Source: Actinomadura cremea
GTDB taxonomy: Bacteria > Actinomycetota > Actinomycetes > Streptosporangiales > Streptosporangiaceae
Direction: 5' to 3'
DNA: 64,000 bases
Assembly (NCBI RefSeq): GCF_014648495.1
Contig: NZ_BMRF01000030.1
Coordinates: 1 to 64,000 of the forward strand
How positions within the stretch are numbered: position 1 is the stretch's first letter; each line of letters opens with the position of its first letter. Of the stretch, positions 18,044 through 29,161 are shown piece after piece. The notes under the pieces are model-generated. The model saw nothing but the letters and a program-made list of their open reading frames with translations. It had not been told where the DNA came from and did not search any database. The position numbers were made by a program, and so were the translations under genes.

Positions 18044-18079
18044 GCGACGGCCCCGCCGGAGAACCGGCGGGGCCGTCGC
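18044..18079. terminator. bidirectional hairpin terminator
   Basis: Perfect 16-bp inverted repeat (GCGACGGCCCCGCCGG with its complement, 4-base loop AGAA) between the convergent N-methyltransferase and 3-dehydrase genes. It can stop transcription from both sides. Confidence 0.75.
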
Positions 18080-18088
18080 GTGCGCCGG

Positions 18089-19408
<1,320 letters not shown>

Positions 19409-19440
19409 CGTGTGCTGCCTCCCGCTTCGGCCATGCCCCG

Positions 19441-19483
19441 ATCGTGGCGGCGCGTCCTCGAAGGGACCTAGCGCGCCGCTGGA
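19441..19483 (-). promoter_or_regulatory. SARP-type operator/promoter of the 3-dehydrase gene
   Basis: On the minus strand, TCCAG (19483), GCTAG (19472) and TCGAG (19461) have an 11-bp period. Eight bases after the last 7-mer comes CACGAT (19446-19441). The gene starts 32 nt further. Confidence 0.65.
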
Positions 19484-19517
19484 ACGCGCCGCCGGCCGCC
19501 CCGGGCCGGTTCCCGCG

Positions 19518-19560
19518 ACCAGCCTCCTTCGAGCGCGGCTCTAGCGCCGCCCGGTGCCCT
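19518..19560 (+). promoter_or_regulatory. SARP-type operator/promoter of the TcmI-cyclase/ACP operon
   Basis: ACCAG (19518), TCGAG (19529) and TCTAG (19540) have an 11-bp period. The hexamer at the expected place is TGCCCT (19555-19560), a weaker match because its second base is G. It faces the six-gene operon that starts at 19611. Confidence 0.6.
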
Positions 19561-19610
19561 GGAGCGGTGACGGCAGGACGCCGACGGCACGTCGAGACGA
19601 GGGAGCGCGC

Positions 19611-19931
19611 ATGCACCGGACACTGATCGTCGCCCGGATGGAACCGGACCGGGCCGACGACGTCGCGAAGATCTTCGCCGACTCCGACGCAACCGACCTG
19701 CCGCACATGATCGGCGTGTCCGCGCGGAGCCTGTTCCGGTTCCACGACCTGTACTTCCACCTGGTGGAGGCGGACGAGGACATCGCGCCGTCGCTCTACA
19801 AGGCGCGGAGCCACCCCCTGTACGGCGACGTCAACACGCGGCTCGCCGAGCACATCCGCCCCTACGACCCGAACTGGAAAGAGCCCAAGGACGCCATGGC
19901 GGAACCGTTCTACCGCTGGACGGCGCGCTGA
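19611..19931 (+). CDS. TcmI-type polyketide cyclase
   Basis: This 106-residue protein has the small ferredoxin-like cyclase fold of TcmI. Its conserved pattern includes the start HRTLIVARMEP, the central LFRFHDLYFHLVEADED and the C-terminal MAEPFYRW. TcmI-type enzymes close late rings of linear or pentangular aromatic polyketides. The ATG at 19611 is preceded by GAGGGAG and was preferred over an in-frame ATG 57 bp upstream. It leads an operon with ACP, aromatase, ketoreductase, ABM monooxygenase and SchA/CurD protein, so it acts on the cluster polyketide in the cytoplasm. Confidence 0.9.
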   Translation: MHRTLIVARMEPDRADDVAKIFADSDATDLPHMIGVSARSLFRFHDLYFHLVEADEDIAPSLYKARSHPLYGDVNTRLAEHIRPYDPNWKEPKDAMAEPFYRWTAR

Positions 19932-19998
19932 GCCGCCCCGGCCGCCGGATCCGGCCGACCCGCCGGCCGGCCCACTGCGAGGGAGATCGAGAAGGACG

Positions 19999-21501
<1,503 letters not shown>

Positions 21502-21505
<4 letters not shown>

Positions 21506-21858
21506 CGGCGGCCGGACGCGTCCGCGTGCTGGTCTGGCACCGGCCCGGCGACCGCGCGGACGACCTGGCCGGCGAGTACCACCGGATCAGCCGCGCGATG
21601 GCGGGCACGCCCGGCCTGCTCGGCAACGAGCTGTGGGAGTGCGGCGACCGGCGGGTGGTGATGAGCGAGTGGGCCGGCCCGGACGCGTTCGACCGCTGGG
21701 CCCGCGACCCGGAGCAGCACCGGGTGACCGCGCCGCTGCGGGAGTACCGCGCGGCGGACGACCCGCCGGCGCTGCTCTGCCGGGTCGTCGCACGGGAGAA
21801 CGGGCACCGGGAGCCCGGAGAGGAGGCCGGAGATGCCGTACGCGGCGATCACCTATGA
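21502..21858 (+). CDS. antibiotic biosynthesis monooxygenase (ABM) domain protein
   Basis: This 118-residue protein is a dimeric ferredoxin-like ABM protein. It starts with RVRVLVWHRPG and has FDRWARDPEQH in the middle, like the cofactor-free quinone-forming oxygenases (ActVA-Orf6, TcmH, PdmH/I types). These oxidise phenols or anthrones to quinones. The GTG at 21502 overlaps the ketoreductase stop, and the 3' end overlaps the SchA/CurD gene by 26 bp. It is one of three ABM genes in the cluster. Some ABM proteins act as cyclase chaperones instead. Confidence 0.82.
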
Positions 21859-22252
21859 CGTCAAGCCGGGTCACGAGGCGGAGATCCGGGACGTGTTCAG
21901 CCGGTTCCGCCGCCCGGAGTCGCCCGTCCTGCACGACGCGGACGGCGTCCCGGTGGGGATGCTGCTGGGCACGGGCCTGTTCGTCCAGGGCGGCCTGATG
22001 GTCCGGGTCATCCACTACGAGGGCGGCACCGTCGACGACGTGGCCCGGCACATGTCCGTCCAGGAGGGCGTGCACCTCATCGAGACGGAGCTGGCGCCGT
22101 ACCTGTCGACGCCGCGGGAGACCGACACCACGACGCCCGCGGGGTTCGTCGCCCACTTCGAGACGGCTCTGATGGCGGAGGTCCAGCAGTTCCAGCTGCC
22201 CGGCGAGATCGCCGAGCGGATCCGCGCGAAGGCGTTCGCCGGGGACGGCTGA
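21833..22252 (+). CDS. SchA/CurD-like polyketide protein
   Basis: This 139-residue protein begins MPYAAITYDVKPGHEAEI and has the two-part layout of SchA/CurD-like proteins: a ferredoxin-like half, then a C-terminal part with GLMVRVIHYEG and MSVQEGVHLIE. It is known from spore-pigment clusters (whiE, curamycin, sch) and pentangular polyphenol clusters, probably as a hydroxylase or cyclase partner. It ends the operon that starts at 19611. A strong hairpin follows 17 bp after the stop. The family's exact chemistry is not settled. Confidence 0.84.
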   Translation: MPYAAITYDVKPGHEAEIRDVFSRFRRPESPVLHDADGVPVGMLLGTGLFVQGGLMVRVIHYEGGTVDDVARHMSVQEGVHLIETELAPYLSTPRETDTTTPAGFVAHFETALMAEVQQFQLPGEIAERIRAKAFAGDG

Positions 22253-22268
22253 CGGAGCGGCGGACGGA

Positions 22269-22300
22269 CGAGGGGCCCGGCGGCGTCGCCGGGCCCCTCG
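22269..22300. terminator. bidirectional hairpin terminator
   Basis: Perfect 14-bp inverted repeat (CGAGGGGCCCGGCG and its complement, loop GCGT) between the SchA/CurD gene and the convergent aminotransferase gene. Confidence 0.75.
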
Positions 22301-22314
22301 CTCGCGCGTCCGCG

Positions 22315-23514
22315 TCAGGCCGGGACGGGCGCCTCCAGCCGGCGGGCGACGCCGGCGCCGTTGCGGGTGACGAAGTCCAGCAGCCCGCACAGCGCCTCGA
22401 TCTCGGGCGCGCCGATCGCGTTCCCGGTGGGCAGGGTGATGACCCGGGCGGCGAGCGCCTCGGTGTGCGGGAAGCCGGCCGGGTCCGCCGTCGCGCTGTA
22501 GGGCGCCATCCGGTGGCAGCCCGGGGAGAAGTGCGCACGGGTGATCACGTTCTCCGCCTCCAGGACGCGCATCAGGGCGTCCCGGCCGATGCCGGACGCC
22601 CGCTCGGCCACCTCCGCGACGACGAACTGGTGGTTGGCGCGGACGTCGGCGGGATACTCGTGCAGCGTCATCCCGCGCACGTCCCGGAGCCCCGCCCGGT
22701 ACGCCGCGTGGTTGGCGCGGTTGTCGCGCAGCAGCGCGTCCAGGGAGTCCAGGGACGTCAGGCCCATCGCCGCGCACAGCTCGTTCATCTTGGCGTTGGT
22801 GCCGACTGCGGCGACGTCCTCGCCGGCGAAGCCGAAGTTGCGCAGGGAGCGGGCCCGGTCGGCCAGTTCCGCGTCGTTCGTGACGAGGGCGCCGCCCTCG
22901 ACGCTGTTGACGAACTTGGTGGCGTGGAAGCTGAACACCTCGGCCGCGCCGAAGCCGCCGACCGGGACGCCGTCCGCGACGACGCCGAACGCGTGCGCGG
23001 CGTCGAACAGCAGCGCCAGCCCGTGCCGCTCCGCGACCTCCTCCAGCTCGCGCGGGAAGCAGGGCCGTCCCCACACGTGGACGGCCAGGATGCCGGTGGT
23101 GCGGGGCGTGACGGCCCGCTCCACGGCGGCCGGGTCCAGGTTGCCGGTGACGGGGTCCACGTCGCACAGCACCGGCATCGCGCCCGTCCAGCCGAGGACG
23201 TGCGGCGTCGCCGGGTAGGTGAACGACGGCACCAGCACCTCGCCGGTGAGCCCCAGCGCCCGGACGGCGACCTGGAGGCCGATCGTCGCGTTGCACATCG
23301 CGACGCAGTGCTCGACACCGGCCAGCTCCGCCACCCGGCGCTCGAACTCCACCACCAGCGGGCCGTTGTTGGTGAGCCACCGGCGGTCCAGGACGCCGCG
23401 GACGCGGTCGAGGAACGCTTCGGTGTCGCCGAGGTTCGGACGCCCGGTGTGCAGGGTCTCGCCGAACAGCGGAGTCCCGCCGAAGATCGCGAGGTCCGAG
23501 AGGGTGCGCTTCAC
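22315..23514 (-). CDS. TDP-4-keto-deoxyhexose 4-aminotransferase (DesI-like)
   Basis: This 399-residue DegT/DnrJ/EryC1-family protein keeps the PLP lysine (Lys200 in FSFHATKFVNSVEGG), unlike the paralogue at 18,089. The pattern of the whole protein (SDLAIFGGTP start, SFTYPATPHVLGW, GTNAKMNELCAAMGLTSLD, HFSPGCHRM) closely follows DesI, which aminates C-4 of TDP-4-keto-6-deoxyglucose. SpnR performs the same reaction in forosamine assembly. The GTG start at 23514 overlaps the stop of the glycosyltransferase gene. It is third in the BCCP-GT-aminotransferase operon. Confidence 0.9.
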   Translation of the reverse strand: MKRTLSDLAIFGGTPLFGETLHTGRPNLGDTEAFLDRVRGVLDRRWLTNNGPLVVEFERRVAELAGVEHCVAMCNATIGLQVAVRALGLTGEVLVPSFTYPATPHVLGWTGAMPVLCDVDPVTGNLDPAAVERAVTPRTTGILAVHVWGRPCFPRELEEVAERHGLALLFDAAHAFGVVADGVPVGGFGAAEVFSFHATKFVNSVEGGALVTNDAELADRARSLRNFGFAGEDVAAVGTNAKMNELCAAMGLTSLDSLDALLRDNRANHAAYRAGLRDVRGMTLHEYPADVRANHQFVVAEVAERASGIGRDALMRVLEAENVITRAHFSPGCHRMAPYSATADPAGFPHTEALAARVITLPTGNAIGAPEIEALCGLLDFVTRNGAGVARRLEAPVPA

Positions 23515-24758
23515 GGTTTCTCTCCTTCGCCGAGGTCGCCGAGGTCGCCGTTCCCGAGTTCGTCCGGCCCGAGGTCGCCGCGGGCGAGGCGCTCCAGCGT
23601 CCGGACGGCGGCGGCCGGCGACGGGCGGGCCCGCATCTCGGCGGCCAGGCCGCGCGCCGCGGCGCCCGCCGACGGATCGGCCGACAGCCGCGCGACGCCG
23701 TCGCGCAGCGCGTCCGGGGTCGTCTCGTCCGGGACCAGGAACGCGCCCGCCCCGGACTTCTCCAGCGGGATCGCGTTGACGACCTGGTCGGGGGTCTGCA
23801 CCACGGCGAGCTGCGGGACGCCGTGCAGCGCCGCCGTCAGCGTCGTCCCGGCGCCGCCCTGGTGGACGACGGCGGAGCAGCCCGGCAGCAGCGCGTCCAG
23901 CGGCGCGGACTCCACGAGCCGGACGCCGTCCGGGACGTCCGGGACGAGCGCCCGCTGGTCGGGGGTGACCGCGAACACCACCTCGGCGTCGAGGCCGGCG
24001 AGCGCGGCGACCACCTCGGGCAGCCGGGCGGCGTGCTCCGCGCTGAACTTGGCGGTGGTGGTGCCCCAGCTGACCAGGACGCGGGGACGGGCGGGCGGGT
24101 CGAGCAGCCAGTCCGGCAGGTTCGGCTGCCCGCTGTAGGGGACGTACCGGACGTGCAGGCGGCGCAGCGGCGCGGGGAACTGCAGCGCGTCGGGCACCGG
24201 GTCGACGGTCACGTCGCCGAGCGGGTCGATGCGGTCCGCGCCGAACCGGTCGGCGAGGGGCTGCGCCGCCGCCGACTCGAGGTCGGCGATGTCGACGTTG
24301 AAGTCGGGGCCGAACAGCGACCGGACGGCGGGCACGCCGAGCAGCGACGCGACCAGCGGCCCGGCGTAGGTCAGCGGGTCGTGCACCAGCAGGTGGGGCC
24401 GCCACCGGCGCGCGACGTCCAGCAGGTCGTCGGCCATCAGGTCGGCGATCTCGGCGAACTTCGCGAAGCCCTGCTGGACGCGGGCGCGCTTCGCCGCGTT
24501 CCAGGCCGCGGGCGGCTCGGCGGCGCGGGTCACCCGCAGCCCGGCGTGCTCGGCGCGGTGGTGGCCGACGATGTCGACGTCGGATCCCACGACGACGGCC
24601 GGATGCCCGGAGCGCGCGATCGTCCCGGCGAGCGCGGGCTGGCTCGCGATCCGCACCTCGTGCCCGGCGGCGCGCAGCGCCCAGGCCAGCGGCACCATCG
24701 GGAAGTAGTGCGACGGCCAGGCCCAGGTGGTGAACAGCACCCGCATCCGCGCGCTCAC
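23511..24758 (-). CDS. glycosyltransferase family 1 (EryCIII/DesVII-like), GT-A of five
   Basis: This 415-residue GT-B enzyme has N-terminal MRVLFTTWAWPSHYFPMVPL, with the His at the catalytic position. The family-specific block RYVPYSGQPNLPDWL lies mid-protein and the nucleotide-binding motif CSAVVHQGGAGTT in the C-terminal half. The GTG at 24758 was chosen because GGGAGG sits 5 bp upstream and it overlaps the BCCP stop; ATG at 24746 is the alternative. It transfers a TDP-deoxysugar to the aglycone or a growing sugar chain. It is next to the 4-aminotransferase, so an amino sugar donor is plausible. Confidence 0.92.
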   Translation of the reverse strand: MSARMRVLFTTWAWPSHYFPMVPLAWALRAAGHEVRIASQPALAGTIARSGHPAVVVGSDVDIVGHHRAEHAGLRVTRAAEPPAAWNAAKRARVQQGFAKFAEIADLMADDLLDVARRWRPHLLVHDPLTYAGPLVASLLGVPAVRSLFGPDFNVDIADLESAAAQPLADRFGADRIDPLGDVTVDPVPDALQFPAPLRRLHVRYVPYSGQPNLPDWLLDPPARPRVLVSWGTTTAKFSAEHAARLPEVVAALAGLDAEVVFAVTPDQRALVPDVPDGVRLVESAPLDALLPGCSAVVHQGGAGTTLTAALHGVPQLAVVQTPDQVVNAIPLEKSGAGAFLVPDETTPDALRDGVARLSADPSAGAAARGLAAEMRARPSPAAAVRTLERLARGDLGPDELGNGDLGDLGEGEKP

Positions 24759-25246
24759 GCCGCCCTCCCGGCCTCGTCCGGTTCGGCGGCGATCGCGAAC
24801 AGCGGCTGGTCGTACTCGACCGGGGAGCCGTCCTCGACCAGCACCTCCAGGATGCGGCCGGGCCGGTCGGCGTTGACCGGGCTGAGCAGCTTCATCGCCT
24901 CGATGATCGCGATCTGGCTGCCCGGCGCGACGACGTCGCCCGCGTCGACGAAGCTGTCGGCGCCGGGCGAGGGCGCGCGGTAGAAGGTGCCGACCATCGG
25001 GGCGCGCAGGTAGTCCCGGTCGTCCGCCGGCTCGGCGGCCGGGGCGTCCGCGGGGACCGGCACGGGGCCGGGCGCCGCGGCCGGGGCGGCGGCCGTCACC
25101 GCGGGCGGTTCGGGCCACTCGATCTCCAGCCGGGCGTCCCCGGCCTGGACGCTGAGCCGCCGGACCGGGCCCGGCAGGCGTGCCAGCAGCTCCGCCGTAC
25201 GGCGGCACAACGTTTCGACGACGTCCTGGGGTTCTTCGCCATCCAT
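24755..25246 (-). CDS. accB: biotin carboxyl carrier protein of acetyl-CoA carboxylase
   Basis: This 163-residue protein has a variable N-terminal part, an Ala/Pro-rich linker (about residues 55-85) and a C-terminal biotinyl domain. The domain carries YLRAPMVGTFYRAPSPG and the biotinylation motif IEAMKLLSPV with its Lys. This two-part layout is E. coli AccB-like. It works with the AccC (43,367) and fused AccDA (45,463) in the same cluster to make malonyl-CoA for polyketide extension. It is first gene of a leftward operon with a glycosyltransferase and aminotransferase; TCGAG-type repeats lie upstream. Confidence 0.93.
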   Translation of the reverse strand: MDGEEPQDVVETLCRRTAELLARLPGPVRRLSVQAGDARLEIEWPEPPAVTAAAPAAAPGPVPVPADAPAAEPADDRDYLRAPMVGTFYRAPSPGADSFVDAGDVVAPGSQIAIIEAMKLLSPVNADRPGRILEVLVEDGSPVEYDQPLFAIAAEPDEAGRAA

Positions 25247-25279
25247 GGATCCCGAGGGTGCCCGAGCCGGTTCGCGGGC

Positions 25280-25297
25280 CGCTCGAAGGAGGCTGGA
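25280..25297 (-). promoter_or_regulatory. SARP-type repeats upstream of the BCCP operon
   Basis: On the minus strand TCCAG (25297) and TCGAG (25286) are 11 bp apart, in a context nearly identical to the repeats at 19,518. No hexamer of the NANNNT form is found exactly 8 nt downstream, so the promoter itself is uncertain. Confidence 0.5.
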
Positions 25298-25330
25298 CGC
25301 CGGGCGCGCGGCCGCCGCGACCGGCGGAGG

Positions 25331-25373
25331 CCCAGCGAAGCTCCAGCCGGGCTCGAAGCGCCCCGGCGAGACT
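25331..25373 (+). promoter_or_regulatory. SARP-type operator/promoter of the FAD monooxygenase/GT operon
   Basis: CCCAG (25331), TCCAG (25342) and TCGAA (25353) have an 11-bp period. After 8 bases comes GAGACT (25368-25373), 44 nt before the ATG at 25418, which has its own GGGAGGGAG ribosome binding site. Confidence 0.65.
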
Positions 25374-25417
25374 GCCGCAGCGCGCGTCCGCCCGCGGCGC
25401 GGCACGGGAGGGAGCGA

Positions 25418-26953
25418 ATGGAACGGACTTCGGTGCTCATCGCGGGGGGCGGACTGACCGGCCTGTCGGCCGCCGCCTTCCTGGCCTGGCACGGCGTCCC
25501 GGTGACGCTGCTGGAACGGCGGACGGGCGCGCTCGCGCACCCCCGGGCCCGCGCGGTCAACCCGCGCACGGTCGAGCTGTACCGGCGGCTCGGGATCGAG
25601 GCGCGGATCCGCGCCGCCTGCACCTACGAGCTGGGCGGCGACTCGCTGCTGGTCCGCGCGGAGACGCTCGCCGCGCCGGAACTGCGGCGGGTGCCGCTGG
25701 CCGCGGAGACCGCGGACGAGCGGGTCGGGCCCTGCGCGTGGGCGACGATCTCCCAGGACCGGCTGGAGGCGATCGTGGCGGACCGCGCGGCGGAGCTGGG
25801 CGCGACGCTGCGGTTCGGGCACGAGCTGACCGGTTTCACCGACACGGGCGACGGCGTCGTCGCGACCGTCCGGGCGGACGGCGGCGAGTACCGCGTCGCC
25901 GCCGACCGGCTGGTCGGCGCGGACGGGCACCGCAGCCCCGTCCGCGCCGCACTCGGCGTCGGGTGCGGCGGCCCCGGGTCGCTCGGGCACACCGCCACGT
26001 TCGTGTTCCGCGCCGACCTCGAGCCGGTGCTGCGCGGCAGGCGGATCGACATCGCGAACCTCGACCGTCCGGCGCCCGGCAGCGTGCTGCTGCGGCACGA
26101 CGCGGCGGACGGCTGGGTGCTCAGCGTCCCGTTCCGTCCCGAGCGCGGCGAGTCCCTCGCCGACTTCGACGCGGCGCGGTGCGTCGCGGCGGTGCGGGCG
26201 ATGGCGGGGCTCCCGGACGCCGGCGTCGCGCTCGTCCCGCAGCTTCCGGACGGCACGACGGTGCTCGGCTACGAGATCGCCGCGCGGGTCGCCGACCGGT
26301 TCCGCGCGGGCCGGGTGCTGCTGGCCGGGGACGCCGCGCACGTCATGCCGCCGAGCGGCGCGCTCGGCGCCAGCACCGGCGTGCAGGACGCGCACAACCT
26401 CGCCTGGCGGCTCGCGGCGTCCGCCCGTGCCCCGGGCCGGGCGGACGCGCTGCTGGACGGCTACGACGCGGAGCGCCGGCCGGTCGCGTGGCTGACGCTC
26501 GCGCAGGCGCTGCACCAGCTCCGCGTCCGGACCGGCCGGGACGTACCGGGCCGTCCGGAGACCACCGCCTCCTACGAGGCCGTGATCTTCGGCTACCGGT
26601 ACGGAACGGGCGGCGTCCCGGACGCCGTCGAGCCGGCGGAACTGTCCGGGGAGCCGGGCACGCGCGCCCCGCACGTCCCGCTCGAGCTGGACGGCCGACC
26701 GGTGTCCAGCCTCGACCTGTACGGGCCGGACCACGCGCTGGTCACCGGCCCCGAGGGCGCGCACTGGGCGAAGGGGGCCGGGCCGGACGTCCGGACGTAC
26801 GTCCTCGGCGCGGACCTGCACGACCCGGGCGGGACGTTCCCGGCCCGGCACGGGCTTCCCCCGGACGGCGCGGTGCTGGTGCGCCCGGACGGGTTCGTGG
26901 CCTGGCGGTCGACCGACGGCGGGGACCTGCCCGCCGTCCCGGTGGAGGGGTGA
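25418..26953 (+). CDS. FAD-dependent aromatic polyketide monooxygenase
   Basis: This 511-residue PHBH-class flavoprotein has FAD motif IAGGGLTGLSAA, the DG motif LVGADGHRSPVR and GD motif LLAGDAAHVMPPSGALGAS. A C-terminal thioredoxin-like domain (about residues 400-511) is present, as in PgaE/RdmE/MtmOIV-type hydroxylases. It would hydroxylate the aromatic core or perform Baeyer-Villiger-type cleavage with NADPH and O2. It leads a two-gene rightward operon with a glycosyltransferase. It resembles the protein at 39,038 more than the one at 35,784. Confidence 0.92.
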   Translation: MERTSVLIAGGGLTGLSAAAFLAWHGVPVTLLERRTGALAHPRARAVNPRTVELYRRLGIEARIRAACTYELGGDSLLVRAETLAAPELRRVPLAAETADERVGPCAWATISQDRLEAIVADRAAELGATLRFGHELTGFTDTGDGVVATVRADGGEYRVAADRLVGADGHRSPVRAALGVGCGGPGSLGHTATFVFRADLEPVLRGRRIDIANLDRPAPGSVLLRHDAADGWVLSVPFRPERGESLADFDAARCVAAVRAMAGLPDAGVALVPQLPDGTTVLGYEIAARVADRFRAGRVLLAGDAAHVMPPSGALGASTGVQDAHNLAWRLAASARAPGRADALLDGYDAERRPVAWLTLAQALHQLRVRTGRDVPGRPETTASYEAVIFGYRYGTGGVPDAVEPAELSGEPGTRAPHVPLELDGRPVSSLDLYGPDHALVTGPEGAHWAKGAGPDVRTYVLGADLHDPGGTFPARHGLPPDGAVLVRPDGFVAWRSTDGGDLPAVPVEG

Positions 26954-26960
26954 GGAAGCG

Positions 26961-28082
26961 ATGCGGGTCCTGATGACGACGTGGGCGACCGCGTCGCACT
27001 ATCTGCCGATGGTCCCGCTCGGCTGGGCGCTGCGCGCCGCCGGGCACGAGGTGCGGGTGGCCTGCCAGCCGTCCTTCGCCGGGTACGTCGCGGGCACCGG
27101 GCTGCATCCGGTGGTGACCGGCGAGGACGTCGACGCCGGCGTGTTCTGGCGCGGCGCGTCGGTCGACGACACCCCCGCCGAGCGGTCCGCCCGCGCCGTG
27201 ACGATGTTCGCCACGGTCGGGGAGCGGCTCGCGGGCGACGTCACCCGGTTCGCGCGGGACTGGCGGTGCGACGCGGTGGTGTACGAGCCGCGCGCCTACG
27301 CCGGGCTCGTCGCGGCCGCGCGGCTCGGCGTCCCGGCCGTCCGGCACCTGTACGGGGTGGACTACACCTACGCGCGGCATCCGGACGAGCGGGCGCTGCT
27401 GGATCCGGTGTGGGCGCGGCTCGGCCTCACCGGCGTCCGCCCGCACGGCGACCTCACCGTGGACCCGTGCCCGCCGACGCTGCAGATCCCGGGCGCCGGC
27501 AACGCGCACGCCGTCCGGCACGTCCCGTACAACGGCCCGGAGACGGTCCCGGGGTGGCTCGCCGGACCGCCCGAACGGCGCCGGGTGTGCGTCACGTGGG
27601 GGACGACGTTCGCGAAGACGGCCGGCCACCTGGACCCGCTGCGCGCCGTGCTCGCGGGCGTCGCCGACCTGGACGCGGAGATCGTGGTGGCCGTCGCGAA
27701 GGGGCAGCGGGAGCTGGTCGAGCCGGTTCCGGACGGGGTCCGGGTGGTGGAGTCGATGCCGCTGAGCCTGCTGCTGCCGGGCTGCTCGCTGGTGGTGCAC
27801 CAGGGCGGGCCGGGGACGGCGCTGGCGGCCGTCGCGGCGGGCGTCCCGCAGGTCACGGTCCCGTCGATCGGGGACCAGCCGCTCAACACCGAGCGGCTGG
27901 AGGCGGCGGGCGCGGCGCGCGGCATCGCGTTCGCCGACCTGTCCCCCGCCACGGTCCGGGCCGCGGCCTCGGCGGTGCTGGCCGACCCCGCGTACGCGGC
28001 GGCGGCCGGGGCGCTGCGGGCGGAGAACGCGGCGCAGCCCGCCCCGGCCACGGCGGTGGACCGGATCCTCGCGACGGTCTAG
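26961..28082 (+). CDS. glycosyltransferase family 1, GT-B of five
   Basis: This 373-residue GT-B fold protein has N-terminal TTWATASHYLPMVPLGWALR, the mid-block RHVPYNGPETVPGWL and nucleotide-sugar motif CSLVVHQGGPGTA. It is the shortest of the five paralogues. It starts 7 bp after the FAD monooxygenase with a GAGGAAG site, so the two are co-transcribed. It transfers a TDP-deoxysugar in the cytoplasm. The LTVDPCPPTLQ segment is shared by all five enzymes in variant form, so they arose by duplication within this family. Confidence 0.92.
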   Translation: MRVLMTTWATASHYLPMVPLGWALRAAGHEVRVACQPSFAGYVAGTGLHPVVTGEDVDAGVFWRGASVDDTPAERSARAVTMFATVGERLAGDVTRFARDWRCDAVVYEPRAYAGLVAAARLGVPAVRHLYGVDYTYARHPDERALLDPVWARLGLTGVRPHGDLTVDPCPPTLQIPGAGNAHAVRHVPYNGPETVPGWLAGPPERRRVCVTWGTTFAKTAGHLDPLRAVLAGVADLDAEIVVAVAKGQRELVEPVPDGVRVVESMPLSLLLPGCSLVVHQGGPGTALAAVAAGVPQVTVPSIGDQPLNTERLEAAGAARGIAFADLSPATVRAAASAVLADPAYAAAAGALRAENAAQPAPATAVDRILATV

Positions 28083-28097
28083 GCGCGGGAACGCCGA

Positions 28098-28130
28098 GAG
28101 CGGCCGGTGGGAGGTTCCCACCGGCCGCTC
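28098..28130. terminator. bidirectional hairpin terminator
   Basis: Perfect 15-bp inverted repeat (GAGCGGCCGGTGGGA and its complement, loop GGT) between the convergent glycosyltransferase and the secreted-protein gene. Confidence 0.75.
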
Positions 28131-28150
28131 CGCGTCGCGCCGTGCGAGGG

Positions 28151-29161
28151 TCAGCGCAGCGTCATCACGCTGGTCATCCCGGTCGCGGCGGCGTCGAGCA
28201 GGGTGTCGGAGTCGCGCAGCCAGGAGAACAGCCCGTAGGTGTCCGGCGGCATCTCGTACCCCATGATGATCTGCTTGTCCGGGGACAGCGCGAGCATCCC
28301 GCCGATGGAGTCGCCGAACGGGCGCGGCGGCAGCGGACGGCCGTCCAGCTGGGCGTCGAAGTAGGCGCGGACGTCACGGTGCGTCGCACCGTCCCGCAGG
28401 TCCATGAACACCGTCTCCTGCGGCTGCCGGGTGTGGTTGACCACCCAGACCCGGCCCTGCGCGGGCAGCCGCTTCGGGGCGATCATGACGTCGCGTCCGC
28501 GCACCTCCGTCATGTACACCAGCCCGTCCACGCGCGGGAGCTTCGCGGGCCGGTACTCCTCGGTGATGTCCAGCCAGCCGAAGACCGACGGCTCCTGCGC
28601 CGCCGCGGCCCGCTTCGCGGCGGGGAGCGCCTCCGGGGCCGGCGCAGCGACGGTCGCGGGCACGCCGCCGGCGGCGGGTTCGGGGGCGCCCTGCGGGCCG
28701 GGGATGGCCAGCGCGCCGAAGTAGTACGTTCCAGGCGTGAGCGTCTGGGTCAGCTCGAGGGGCTTGCCCGGGTACGCCTTCGCGCCGCCCGACCACTCGA
28801 CGTAGCGGTAGAGGTTCTTCATCGCCGCGCGCGCCACCTCGGGGTCCTCGGAGCCGCGCTCCGCGTTCCAGGTGACGAACTGGTCGATCGTCGCGCCGTC
28901 CAGCAGCTTGTAGACGTTCCACCAGTAGCCGTGCGCGCCCTCGGCGGTCACCCGGAAGGTGACCGGGCCGCCGGGCCGCGGGTTCGGGCCGGGCACGACG
29001 AAGCCCTCCGGGGTGAGGTGCACGTTCAGCACGGGCGGCGGGTCGAGCCGCGACGGCTTGGCGGGCGCCGATCGGGCGGGCGCCGCCAGGCCGACCGTCG
29101 CGACCGCGAGCAGCACGGCCAGTGCCGCCGCCCGCGCCGTGGTCAACCAGGTCCGGGTCAT
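28151..29161 (-). CDS. secreted protein of unknown function in the polyketide cluster
   Basis: This 336-residue protein has a clear Sec signal peptide (residues 1-31, hydrophobic core AAALAVLLAVATVGLA, cleavage near APARSAPA). The mature part has a beta-rich N-terminal half (VLNVHLTPEGFVVPGPNPR) that recalls cupredoxin-like domains, but the metal ligands are not evident. An Ala/Pro linker follows near residues 165-195. The rest has DITEEYRPAKLP and VWVVNHTRQPQETVFMDL. I do not recognise the family. It is translationally coupled (ATGA) to the ABM gene and belongs to the DUF1772-ABM operon, so an extracytoplasmic step such as oxidation or binding of the product is possible. Confidence 0.75.
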   Translation of the reverse strand: MTRTWLTTARAAALAVLLAVATVGLAAPARSAPAKPSRLDPPPVLNVHLTPEGFVVPGPNPRPGGPVTFRVTAEGAHGYWWNVYKLLDGATIDQFVTWNAERGSEDPEVARAAMKNLYRYVEWSGGAKAYPGKPLELTQTLTPGTYYFGALAIPGPQGAPEPAAGGVPATVAAPAPEALPAAKRAAAAQEPSVFGWLDITEEYRPAKLPRVDGLVYMTEVRGRDVMIAPKRLPAQGRVWVVNHTRQPQETVFMDLRDGATHRDVRAYFDAQLDGRPLPPRPFGDSIGGMLALSPDKQIIMGYEMPPDTYGLFSWLRDSDTLLDAAATGMTSVMTLR

